Of a stretch of DNA of 64,000 bases, positions 47,038 to 56,620 are shown piece after piece. Position 1 is the stretch's first letter. Each line of letters starts with the position of its first letter. Source of the stretch: Rhynchonema sp. JSB1_4 (taxonomy: Eukaryota; Nematoda; Chromadorea; Monhysterida; Xyalidae). Where the stretch lies: NCBI GenBank assembly GCA_030248065.1, contig JASAMV010003635.1:62001-126000 (forward strand), given 5' to 3'. Position numbers and translations under genes: made by a program. Under the pieces are notes generated by a model. It had not been told where the DNA came from, did not search any database, and worked only from the letters and a program-made list of their open reading frames with translations.

Positions 47038-48240
47038 CTGTAAAACCTAAATAGAAGGGGCTGTATTAATCACTGACCCCATTTTGGGGCCTCATTCCGG
47101 GGAGGGGCTCTATACCTGGTGGGGCTTCATTTTTAATCACTGCCCCGAATCTGAAAAAATTGTTCCCAGGATTACACCCAAAACTGGATTTGAAGGGGGT
47201 TTATTGGCTAATATTCTCATTTATTGGTATCTGTTCATAAAAAAAAACGAATAACAAACGTGCATACCTGTGTACAACTGTCAAGCCTTTAATACCATAA
47301 TGTATAGGGGATTTCATGTAAGGGGCTCTATTCCCGGGCTCTATTAATCACTGACCCCTTTTAGGGGGCTATATTCCGGGGGCTTTATTTAGGATTTTTG
47401 GGTAGTGAACTCACACTCAGCTTACATACCAGCGTAACTTTTTACGGTCTCCTTTCCAACTCAGGCATCCACTGTGTGGAGGAAGGCTTTACCGGCTGCA
47501 GACGTTTAGTCCCCCCAGGCCCAGAGGTCGCCGCAATCACGCACCACGAGCGGAGCGACTATACCGTATTGTCGGAAATAGAACGCCCTGACCCCCATTA
47601 ATTTAACCCCACCTAAATGGCTCGAAATCAAAACTAGAACCCCCGATTAATTGACCCCCCATAAATAAAATAAATAAAATTTAAATATAATAATTTAATT
47701 TAATAATTGCTTTAATATAAAAGCAAATAAAATTTGAAATTTGAAATAGAACCCCACCCCCAACGTACCACAGATTAGTGGTATGGTAAGGCTGTGTTGT
47801 TGTGTCAAACGTTGTTTAAGCTTGCGTACACAACAGAATACTTTTTAACAGAACAGCTTTTTAAGCATAATTGCCGCTGTTAAAGTTAGAAAATACCGAA
47901 AACAAGGCGTTTTAATGGGCATTATTAACAATAATTTTTTTCGTCGGGGGGCCAAGGCCAAATGAAAAATATACCCCCATCCCATAAATGACCCCCCATA
48001 AATTGAACCCCCAAAATGACCCCAGTGAAAAAATAGATCCCCCGGGTTCTATTTCCGACAATACGGTACGGTAAAAACCAAGGTAAATAGAAGGGGGCTC
48101 TATTAATTCACTGACCCCATTTTGGGGGCTCTGGTACGGGGGGGGGCTCCACCGTAAAAACCTAAATAAAAGGGGGGCCCTATTAATTCACTGACCCCAT
48201 TTGGGGGAGGGGCCCTATTACGGGGGGGCTCTATTCCGGG
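47038..48240. repeat. Degenerate 'ctattaattcactgacccc' repeat zone
   Basis: The phrase CTATTAATCACTGACCCCAT with TTGGGGGCTCT and ATTCCGGGG recurs at about 47067, 47345, 48092, 48181 and 48698. Inside it, CCGTATTGTCGGAAATAGAA at about 47568 is the complement of the end at about 48062, marking a 490-bp inverted-repeat element flanked by TA. ATTCCGGG is a repeated insertion site for the G-rich elements that follow. Confidence 0.5.
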
Positions 48241-48680
48241 CAGTGCTGTGGCTGGGGGGGGGGGGGGGGGGGGGGGGGCCCCCCCCCTACCCTACCCGCC
48301 CCGGCCTGGTACGCTACCCCCCTACCCGCCCCGCTCTGGTACCCTACCCCCTACCCGCCCCGCCCTGGTACCCTACCCGCCCCGATTTTTACCCCCAAAA
48401 TGCCCATTTTTTGGTCAAAAATGCCCAAATTTCGACCGAAAACCCTAAAAAGCGCAAAAAATTTCGCGCTGCGCGCGATATATGCACTTTTTAGTACATA
48501 AAAACAGGCACCCGGAAAAACTTGTGTTGTACCCTACCCGCCCCGAAAAATCTTCCCCCCCCCCCCCCCCCAAACCGGATTCCCCCCCCCCCCAAAATCC
48601 CAGGTACACTACCCCCCTACCCGCCCCGATTTTTTCCACCTATGTACCCTACCCGCCCCGCAAAAGTAGCCACAGCACTG
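48241..48680. mobile_element. G-rich nonautonomous hAT-like element, 440 bp
   Basis: Begins CAGTGCTGTGGCTGGGG and ends TAGCCACAGCACTG. It is flanked by a perfect 8-bp duplication ATTCCGGG (48233-48240 and 48681-48688). The interior is a G run, a C run, repeated GGTACCCTACCCGCCCC units and a CGCG palindrome near 48465. No transposase. Confidence 0.85.
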
Positions 48681-48736
48681 ATTCCGGGGGCCTCTATTAA
48701 TTCACTGGCCTCTTTTTGGGGGGCTCTATTCCGGGG

Positions 48737-49139
48737 CAGTGTAGTTCCTGGGGGGGGGAGGGGGGACCCCCCCTCGGGTACGTCTGTTCCCCCTCCGAGG
48801 TACGCCTGCCCCACTGTTCCCCCTCCGGGTACGTCTGCTCCCCCAATTTTTTCCTAAAATGGGCAAATTTAGGCCTAAAATAGGCATTTTTAGGCCAAAA
48901 ATAGGTAAACTTTAGGTGAAACCTCCAAAAAAACGCCAAAATACCCTTTTTATAGGGGATTTTTCGCAAAAGAAGGCAAAAATAGTCCAATTTTTCGACC
49001 TCAAAAAATGACTTTTTTCCGTCCCCCCCCCCAAATTGGGACTTCCCCCCCCCTACCCCCACCAGGTAGGTACGTCTGTTCCCCCTCCGAAAATAGTGGA
49101 GGGTACGTCTGTTCCCCCTCCGGACCAGGAACTACACTG
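48737..49139. mobile_element. G-rich nonautonomous hAT-like element, 403 bp
   Basis: Begins CAGTGTAGTTCCTGGGGG and ends CCAGGAACTACACTG. The flanks do not match (TTCCGGGG left, GTAGGTAG right), so the insertion has been rearranged since. Interior units read GGTACGTCTGTTCCCCCTCC. Same architecture as 48241-48680. Confidence 0.65.
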
Positions 49140-50025
49140 GTAGGTAGGTAGATTGACGCGCCATCCTGATACAGTACGTAAGTCGCCGCCCCGGCTGGTA
49201 CAGTTGTAAGTATAATTTTTGGCTCAAAATGCTTTAAAATCGGTATTTTTCACTCCATAACAGGCGAAAAATCGCGCGAAATTAGCGCTTAAGACCAGAG
49301 GTCGCAATCGGGCCGGCCCGAGCTCGGGCCGGGCCGGGCCGCGATTTTGGGCTTTTGGCTCGGGCCGCGCCGGGCCGGGCCGGAGATTTGGACGGTCGGG
49401 CCGGGCCGGGGGGGGGATGGGGGGGATTCCCCCCTAAGGAGTAGGTACCTTGCAACCACCCCTTGGGGGGGATGGGGGGAAGGGTAGGTACCTTGCAAGT
49501 TGCCGGGTTGTGTCGGGTGTCGGGTTGGGTGTCGGGTGTCGGGTTTTTTCCAAAAACTAGATGTCGGGTGTCGGGTTTTTTTGGAACTGTCGGGTGTCGG
49601 GTGTCGGCTTTTTTTCTCAAATGTCGGGTGTCGGGTATTTTCAGATGTCGGGTGTCGGGTGTCGGGTACCCCCCGACCTCTAACCCTACTTGCAACCACC
49701 CCGGAGGGTACCTTGCAACCATCAATTTATGGTTTTTATAGGTAAAAATGGGTGTTTTTCGACCTCAAAACCCCAAAAATCGCGCGCTCCGCGCGCAAAC
49801 CTCCATATAATAGGTATTTGAGGCAAATTGCCGGCCAAAATGCAAAAAAGTACCATTTTTTCGGCCAAATTTGCAGTATAATGCATGCAAAAAACACCCT
49901 TTTTTCGGACCTCAGGGGTACCTTACCTTGCAACCTCCCGGAGGCTGGGTAGGGGGGTACCTTGCAACCATCTGGGTCCATCCCCCCCAAGGGTACCTTG
50001 CAACCATTTGCCTGCCACTACACTG
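49140..50025. repeat. G-rich element remnant with (TGTCGGG)n
   Basis: The right end reads GCCACTACACTG at 50025, as in other members. The interior has a GGGCCGGGCC tract (49310-49410), imperfect TGTCGGG tandem repeats (49500-49672), and repeated GGTACCTTGCAACCA units. No left end of the expected form is found. GTAGGTAG beside 49139 and CTACCTAC beside 50025 are reverse complements of each other. Confidence 0.45.
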
Positions 50026-50082
50026 CTACCTACTGTACCGTGCGTGAAAAAAAAAACACTTTTAGCTGTAAAAAAATAAGTT

Positions 50083-51010
50083 GAAAAAATAAGTTGCCGG
50101 TAATTTTTCTGGGAGTACCTAATTTATTTTCGAAAGTTACCCAGAAATTTAAAAAATAAATTCCCGGGCTCCGGAAACCAACCGTTTTTTTTTCGAAAAA
50201 AGACGGTTTTTTACAGTTGGTAGTTGGTCACTATTTACTGAAAAAAACTGGGGCTTTTTTGTCAAAAAGTACTAAAATTTTAAAATTTTTGACGGATTCG
50301 GCAAGCAAGTGTCTGGTGACTTGACTGATTGGAAAATACCGGGGCCGAGGCGAATACCAACGACGCTGCCGCTGTGGCAAATGGCAGCGCCGGCCGAATT
50401 CGCCGAAAACTTTTTCCGACCAATGGAAACATGCGCAAGCTGGAGCCCCGAGTGGCACCACATTGGACTACTGGCCTGCAAGGACAATGTGGGAAGGGGC
50501 GATCGTCCTCCTGAGCGGCTGGCCACCGCGGAAAAAGATGCGCTACGGACACAAAGATGGACGATCTAAAAGATTGCTTTCGGATTTTATGTCACACTAT
50601 TCCGCACCGTCCGGTATTGCACCGTTGTACATTGTTGTGGCTCTGCCTGCGTACATTTAGTTTCTGATTGCACGTTGTCTGTGTCTGCCTGTCCGTGATT
50701 TCGTCCACCTTCACCTTCTCACCCTTTCCTGTCCTGGTTTTGTATTTATGTTTCATTCCCGTAACTTGCACACCCTGTTTTTTATTTATTTTCATGTCGG
50801 TAACCTCCACACCCGGTCTTGTAATAATGCTTCTTTCACTTAATCTTCTTATTTATGTATTATTGAGTTGGTGCCGACGCAATAAACAGCTAACAATGGG
50901 AAAAACCGCTTTTTTCCGAAAAAAACAGAAATAAACCGTTTTTTCCGGAGCCCGGTAATTTTCGAAAATAAATTACCCGGAAAAATTACCGGTAATTTAT
51001 TTTTCCGAGA
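50083..51010. mobile_element. Inverted-repeat element with a GC-rich captured-looking core
   Basis: The arms at about 50083-50230 and 50905-51010 pair (CCGGTAATTTTTCTGGG, TAATTTATTTTCGAAA, GGGCTCCGG with their complements). The core at about 50285-50570 is GC-rich with an open frame of about 95 codons (reads ...VSGDLTDWKIPGP...), unlike the arms. It resembles an exon fragment carried inside a nonautonomous element. No transposase. Confidence 0.5.
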
Positions 51011-51555
51011 AAATGTGTTTTTTGGTCCGAATGGCGAAAACTTTTCTTTAGGTTTCGAACCTATGTTACAAAATCGTCTTAAAGAGGCCTAAAACAGCTG
51101 AAAGCGACCATTTCCGCACCGTGAAACACGCCGACGGGGTTTAACAAACCGCAAGCCAAGCAAAAATTGCTCAAAAATCGGTGCTTTTGACTTCGGAATT
51201 CCTTACACGTACAGGGTAAGGAATTATTATTATTCCGTATTTTTTGGTCAGATTGCGTGCTGGGCCTTGGTGCTTGGGTGGGTAAACTAGGTACCCTGCA
51301 CCAGCTCCAAATGATACCGTGCAGGCCTGTACCACTATATTTATGCGTTTTGTGGGCAGAAATGGGTGTTTTTCGACCTCAAGGTACCAACAAATCTCTC
51401 GCCTCGCTCTAAACTCTGTATGTAATGGCCACTTCAGCCAAATTTCGACCAAAATCAAAGAAAGGGCCATTTTTCAGGGCCATTTTGCAGCAAAATTACA
51501 TGCAAAAACACCATTTTTTCACATTCGATATGGTTTCCTCGCCTAACCCTGCAAC
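51011..51555. other. Gene-free stretch in the transposon cluster
   Basis: No supported exon. It contains one GGTACCCTGC unit and a TTTTTCGACCTCAA word shared with neighbouring G-rich elements, so it is probably old element sequence. Confidence 0.3.
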
Positions 51556-52065
51556 CAGGGTTGGGCAAAAAACGTTTTTTTCAAAAAATCGTTTTTTTAA
51601 AAAAAAACGTTTTTTTTAAAAAAACGTTTTTTTAAAACGCCCAGATGATCAAAATATGCCCCCAAAAAAATTGGAAAACGCTCATGTTGGGAAGAGAACC
51701 TGGTTAAATGAAGTAATTCTATGTGTTCTGAGGCAAAATAAACGGGTTTCAACCCTTTTCTAGCGAGTTGCTAAGATCCCATATCAGACTCGCATCGTGG
51801 GACCAACTTTGGCCGGGGTCATCACTGAAAGTCAAACTCCGTATATCGACGTATCTCGACAAAGTAAAAATTGGTCGAAAATTTTTTGAAAAATGGGACA
51901 AAAAATTGACTTTCCTTGATAATCAGGGTACTTTCCCTGAAAAATCAGGGAAAATCAAGGAAATTCAGGATTTGAAAAAAAACGAAAAACGACCCAGGCG
52001 TTTTTTTTTTAAAAAAACGTCGTTTTTTTAAGAAAAAACGCCGTCGTTTTTTTTGCCCAACCCTG
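51556..52065. mobile_element. Nonautonomous hAT-type element, 510 bp, copy 2
   Basis: Same ends and length as 23308-23817 (CAGGGTTGGGCAAAAAACG ... GCCCAACCCTG), flanked by a perfect 8-bp duplication CCTGCAAC (51548-51555 and 52066-52073). The interior differs from copy 1 at only a limited number of positions, mostly in homopolymer runs, so both insertions look young. Confidence 0.88.
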
Positions 52066-52318
52066 CCTGCAACAGGGGGTAGGTGCTATGCACGCACCGC
52101 TACATGCTTAGCCCCCCTCAAGGGTGGCCTGCACCACTTGGTCTGCCAATACACTGGCAATGACCGAAACCGAAGTTCATTTGATGAATTGTTCTCAAAT
52201 GACGATTGTTGTTTGAAAATTTTGTGTACAGTTACAGACAAAGAGATGGCATCGCCACTGTGAATGGGTCCTGTTTTACTTACAGAAACCACCCACTAAA
52301 CAGAACGAAATTTAACAG

Positions 52319-54968
52319 ATGGAAAGGCAAGCGAAAGAATATTATTTCATAATATTTGGCTATCAAGACAATCCGATTTTTGAAGCCGAATACTCTTCGC
52401 AACCAAACAAAAAGGTAAGAGTGCACGTTTCTTAATCCTTGTGATCTGTTGCTGCTTGGTTGGTTTATTGCTCTCAATGACGCATAAAACCATGCACGTA
52501 AATTAGTGATAGAAGCACAGTTACAAGACCGGGTGGGACAATTACGGAAATAAAAATTAGTTACAACACTGGATATAACAAAACTACAGCAAATAAAACC
52601 TACAAAAAGCGCCAAGGAGAGAGAAAGAGATCACGGACATCAGGACAGATCACAGAACATGTTAATAGAAACTGAAAAGTATATGCATTAATCCTCGTCC
52701 TCTTCGTCCACGTCAAACGGCTATGCCGGGCTCAGAGGGCATATATTCATCAGTCCATGTTGTCAACAGTCCAGACATAGTAGTGGCTGGGGGGGGTTAC
52801 CCCCCTCTCAGTACTTACCTACCGCAAAACCCGAGGGGGGGTTGGGGGGGGTTGAGTACTTACCTCTCACAACTAGGGTTAGAGAGATGTCGGCTGTCGG
52901 GTGCCAAAAAAGTGTAGGTGTCGGGTGTCGGGTGCCTCCAGGTGTCGGGTGTCGGGTTTTTTGGGACCCGACACTTACGCTTCAAAACATCAGTTTTGCC
53001 GAGAAAAGAATTTTGAGAGATAATTTTCTCTGAACCAAATGTTTCCGAAGACGCAGAATGTGTCATTTTGGTGTTTATTTTGTGTGAAAATACTTGAATT
53101 CAGTCACTTGATCCAAAAAATCGCACTAATAATGCGAAGGAGCAAAAATTTGCCTGTTTTTGGTCCAAAAACAGGTGTCGGGTGTCGGGTTTTTTCCAAA
53201 AACTAGATGTCGGGTGTCGGTTTTTTTGGAACTGTCGGGTGTCGGGTGTCGGCTTTTTTTCTCAAATGTCGGGTGTCGGGTGTTTCCAGATGTCGGCTGT
53301 CGGGTGTCGGGTACCCCCCCGACCTCTAACCCTACTCACAACTCCAAATCATACCTCTCACAAGCAATTTTATACCTTTTTAAGGCAAAAATCGGTGTTT
53401 TTCGACCTTATTTTCCCAAAAATCGCGCGCTCCGCGCGAAAACCCACCCATAATACCTATTTTTAGGTGATTTTCGGCGAAAATTTTGAAAAAGTACTAT
53501 TTTTACCTCAATTTTTGCCCAAAATTGTAGCACAAAAACGGTGTTTTTTCGCCTTTTTGGGTGACCAAAATCATACCTCTCACGCTTCCGGTCCCAACCC
53601 CGCATCATACTTACCTCCCACACATGGGCCTGCCACTACACTGAGTCCAGAACAGATGGTGTGTTGATGATTGTCCGCCACATCCGTGTACCACCATTTA
53701 GCGACGTGGCTGGCGTCCCCAGGCTGACGTGAATGCGTATCGAGCGAGACATCGCCATATCCATCCCGTTGACCGCATCCGGACGCGGTGGCGATTGAGC
53801 CCATCTGTTGCTGCTCAATTGAACACATCACACCACCCCAAAACAATATCCTTGTACTGAGTGCAGTAATGTTTGTTTCTCCCTGCTTTCGCAGACGGAC
53901 CGAGGCGCCAGGGCTCGTCAGTGCGAACGCCTCTGGCAAATTTGCCTCCAAAAAGCCTCCCAGCAGATCTCATTGCTGGGCTGTTGTAACATCACCGTGC
54001 GCAAACTCATAAACAGAGTTTCATCACATCTGTGCATAGCGGGGGCGGGGAGAGCCACTACAAGCAGTGCACACAGTGAAAGTGAAGTCACAATGTACTT
54101 GTCTTCGCAGCGTGACATCGATAACCGACATCTCAATCAATTTATCGCGCACGCCGCGCTCGACCTGGTTGACGAACAGATGACGCTGCAACCGGCGATG
54201 CATCTGAAAATCGTGGACAAATTTAATGAGTGGTTCGTTTCGGCATTCGTCACCGCCGGAAGTTAGTGTCGAGAAACCTTCGTGTTCTCCAACTGCGTAC
54301 GATGCGAAATCCGTGATCTGCTTCTGCTTTTAGAAATGCGATTTGTGATGCTGCATAATCAGAAAAACGACGATGGTATCAAGAACTTCTTTCAAGAGAT
54401 GTACGAGACGTACATCAAAGTTGGTTCATCACTAGTGTTCGAACTAGATCTCGATATCGGAGGGTTTTTCGCTGCGAGGTCTCGTGCACAACACTACTGG
54501 CGCAGACGATTGTGCACCGAGTAACTTTCTTCTCGTCTCATTCTTACCTGCGCAAGAAATAGATAAACAATCATGAGGATAGGTCGAGGTCGATTAGCCT
54601 TTTCCTTGGTTCGAGGTTTTACTAAGCTTTTTCTTTCCAAGGATTTAATTAGGGTTTCAACGGTGTAAAATCCAATAATTTTCGATAAAGGCGAAATAAC
54701 GAAAAATAGGAAAAGAAAAATGTCGAAGTTTTTGCTAATCTCGATCTCGGTCTCGATAAGAAAAGTTCGAGATCTCGATATGAGATCTCGTTCGAACACT
54801 ATTCAGCACATATTCTGAGTTGCAATGGTGCGGAAGAAATTTACACTGAGCAGAAACTTCTTGTTTCAGTATTCCATGAATCCGTTCTACATCATCAACA
54901 CGCCAATCAGATCTCCGGCATTCGAAAAGAAGTCGCAATTCTACAGCAAAAAGTTTTTGACCGGGTGA
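52319..54968 (+). CDS. TRAPPC2: TRAPP complex subunit 2 (sedlin)
   Basis: Four exons with closing phases: 52319-52414, 54111-54261, 54334-54419 and 54870-54968, giving 143 residues; human TRAPPC2 has 140. Exon 1 reads [19 protein letters not shown], exon 2 [19 protein letters not shown] and [14 protein letters not shown], exon 3 [19 protein letters not shown], exon 4 [21 protein letters not shown]. These are the diagnostic sedlin blocks, and the longin fold is intact with no frameshift. The Asp mutated in human SEDT (in LVDE) is conserved. It is a small adaptor of the TRAPP vesicle-tethering complex acting between ER and Golgi. Intron 1 is 1.7 kb and contains an 868-bp G-rich hAT-like element with perfect target duplication. 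Donors are GTAAGA, GTTAGT and GTTGGT. The neighbours are unrelated to trafficking, except that the LITAF-like gene downstream would also act on endosomal membranes. Confidence 0.95.
52776..53643. mobile_element. G-rich nonautonomous hAT-like element, 868 bp, in TRAPPC2 intron 1
   Basis: Begins CATAGTAGTGGCTGGGG (degenerate left end) and ends GGCCTGCCACTACACTG. It is flanked by a perfect 8-bp duplication AGTCCAGA (52768-52775 and 53644-53651). The interior has TGTCGGG tandem tracts (about 52887-52970 and 53174-53316), repeated ACTTACCTCTCAC units and a CGCGCG palindrome near 53423. Confidence 0.82.
53644..54110. other. Rest of TRAPPC2 intron 1, coding-like on the minus strand
   Basis: This 460-base stretch is GC-richer than other introns and open on the minus strand for more than 100 codons in one frame (53951 to 53580). 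No domain or exon chain is recognisable. It could be a fragment of another gene or a decayed element. Confidence 0.3.
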
Positions 54969-55974
54969 CTCTGATTGTAATCTAATGTCACTGTTAGAGT
55001 TATTCTTCCGGGTGCCTTTTTGTATTTTCATTTCATGCACTTGTATAAAAGGATTCAGTGCGGGGACCCCAGGTGTTCGAGGTGCGATGCGAAGTGTGCA
55101 CAAAGCTGCACTGTGGTGAGTGACTTCTCGTTAACGCTAAAAAACGGATATTTCCATCGTCGCAATGACCAGTATTTGGAAATCTGTGCAGCTTGAAAGT
55201 GTGATCCCCATCTGTGATTATTTGGGTAGCTCACCAGTGACGGGCAAGTGGACGATGGTAATCAAAATATGCGTTCTCGCTTGGCCTGTGGTGTTCGTTC
55301 CCACATTGCTCTCTGCCGCAGACCACATGCCTACCGTAATTTAGCGCAAGCACGTGGTGGCCGTCCACAAAGTGCGTATTACCTCCCCTTGTCCCAGCCT
55401 GTTTGTCCGCTGCCTATATCAAACCGGAATGCGCAACATTGTATCACGTCACCGCGCACGTAATGTGCGTGTATGCTGAGCTCACGCGGGCGAAGTATTG
55501 ATTTTGTTCCGTCCCTGGCATTTGTATCCACGCATAACTTTGCTGGTTGATGTGCTGCCTTTGTGCTTGCGCGTAATACTGTATGTGTCGTTTCGTTGTT
55601 GTTACCCACTGTACAACTTTTTGGGGCTCATGAAATGAGCGCTCTCAGTTGCCTCATTGCATTTTGTTTATGCGTGGGTGCGTTTTCCTACCTCAGCCTG
55701 CTCTCTCTCCATCGTCGATTACTTGTGGGAATCGTCATCCACAATTGTCAGAATGGCTCCCAACAATTCTGTGTCAAAGTTCATGACCGGCGTATGCTCC
55801 GCTCACATATTCGCTGAAGCCTGTTGGCTGCAGCAGGAAGCCAATGAAGACCACAAGCGATCTCGTTTGCGCGCGTACACGTGATGTGCCTTTGTTGTTG
55901 TGTCCCTTTGGTAACGTGCCGCACCGATGTCCCGCATATTATGCAGCAGACAAACACGCGTCTTTCTTGTTTAG

Positions 55975-56139
55975 GGCGGGCTTAGGTTGAATCCGGAAAT
56001 CGGAATCCGGAAATATTTCCGGAAAACGCATAACTTTTACATGCAAATTCTTGCGTTTTCCGGAAATTATTCCGGAGCCCAGAAATGTTTTGTATTTTTG
56101 CATGCGAATGATTTCCGGATTTTACCTAAATTCGCCCGC
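55975..56139. repeat. Foldback with GGCGGGCTTAGGTT arms
   Basis: GGCGGGCTTAGGTTGAATCC at 55975 pairs with the complement ending GGATTTTACC...CGCCCGC at 56139. The centre holds repeated TTCCGGAAA palindromes (GGAAATATTTCCGGAAAACG and its complement). Confidence 0.6.
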
Positions 56140-56315
56140 TTCTTTATTTTTAGATAGTACTAGACGGGACCCGTGCCTACGGCCCGGCTACAGCGCCGCG
56201 CCCGTGCCCCCCCCCCCCCCGAAAACCCGTTAGCTACCCAAAGCTACCCGTGAAAATTGACCCGTCCGCCCTTCCTAGGCATGGGGCCACAGACACGCAG
56301 ACATACATACATATA

Positions 56316-56500
56316 GGCAAACTACGCCAACACGAGCCCGATTTCGCAGCTTGCAAAATAGTGAAACATTCTGACGTGGCTGCTGATTTGAGAAATGTTA
56401 CACGTTGAAGAATAGAAAGTGGAGCATGATGATTTTCTCTTTCTATTCGTTTTGAATACACACCACCTTCGAAATCGGGCTCGTGTTGGTGTAGTTTGCC
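56316..56500. repeat. Intact GGCAAACTACGCCAACACG element, 185 bp
   Basis: Terminal inverted repeats of about 30 bases, starting GGCAAACTACGCCAACACGA. The interior (GAAACATTCTGACGTGGC, GATGATTTTCTC) matches the split copy at 23266-23976 in the opposite orientation. Confidence 0.65.
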
Positions 56501-56620
56501 TTTACGTCTTCCTGTTTTAGTAGTATAGATTTCTCAATTTCCACAGCGAAAGAAAAACCAAGAATTGCAGATCTAATTTTATAGTCATCATAGTCATTCC
56601 GCGGTCAACCAATCGACAAG

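Larger units (their letters stand above)
54969..56620. other. 1.65-kb intergenic stretch, no supported gene
   Basis: Between TRAPPC2 and the LITAF-like gene. Two inverted-repeat elements (55975-56139 and 56316-56500) are listed separately. Frames near 55250-55880 on the plus strand have no recognisable domain. A diverged copy of the GACCCGTGCCTACGG repeat lies at about 56168. Confidence 0.4.

Noticed and set aside
53580..53951. 123-codon minus-strand frame in TRAPPC2 intron 1
   Set aside because: No recognisable domain; part overlaps the hAT-like element. Kept only as a coding-like note.
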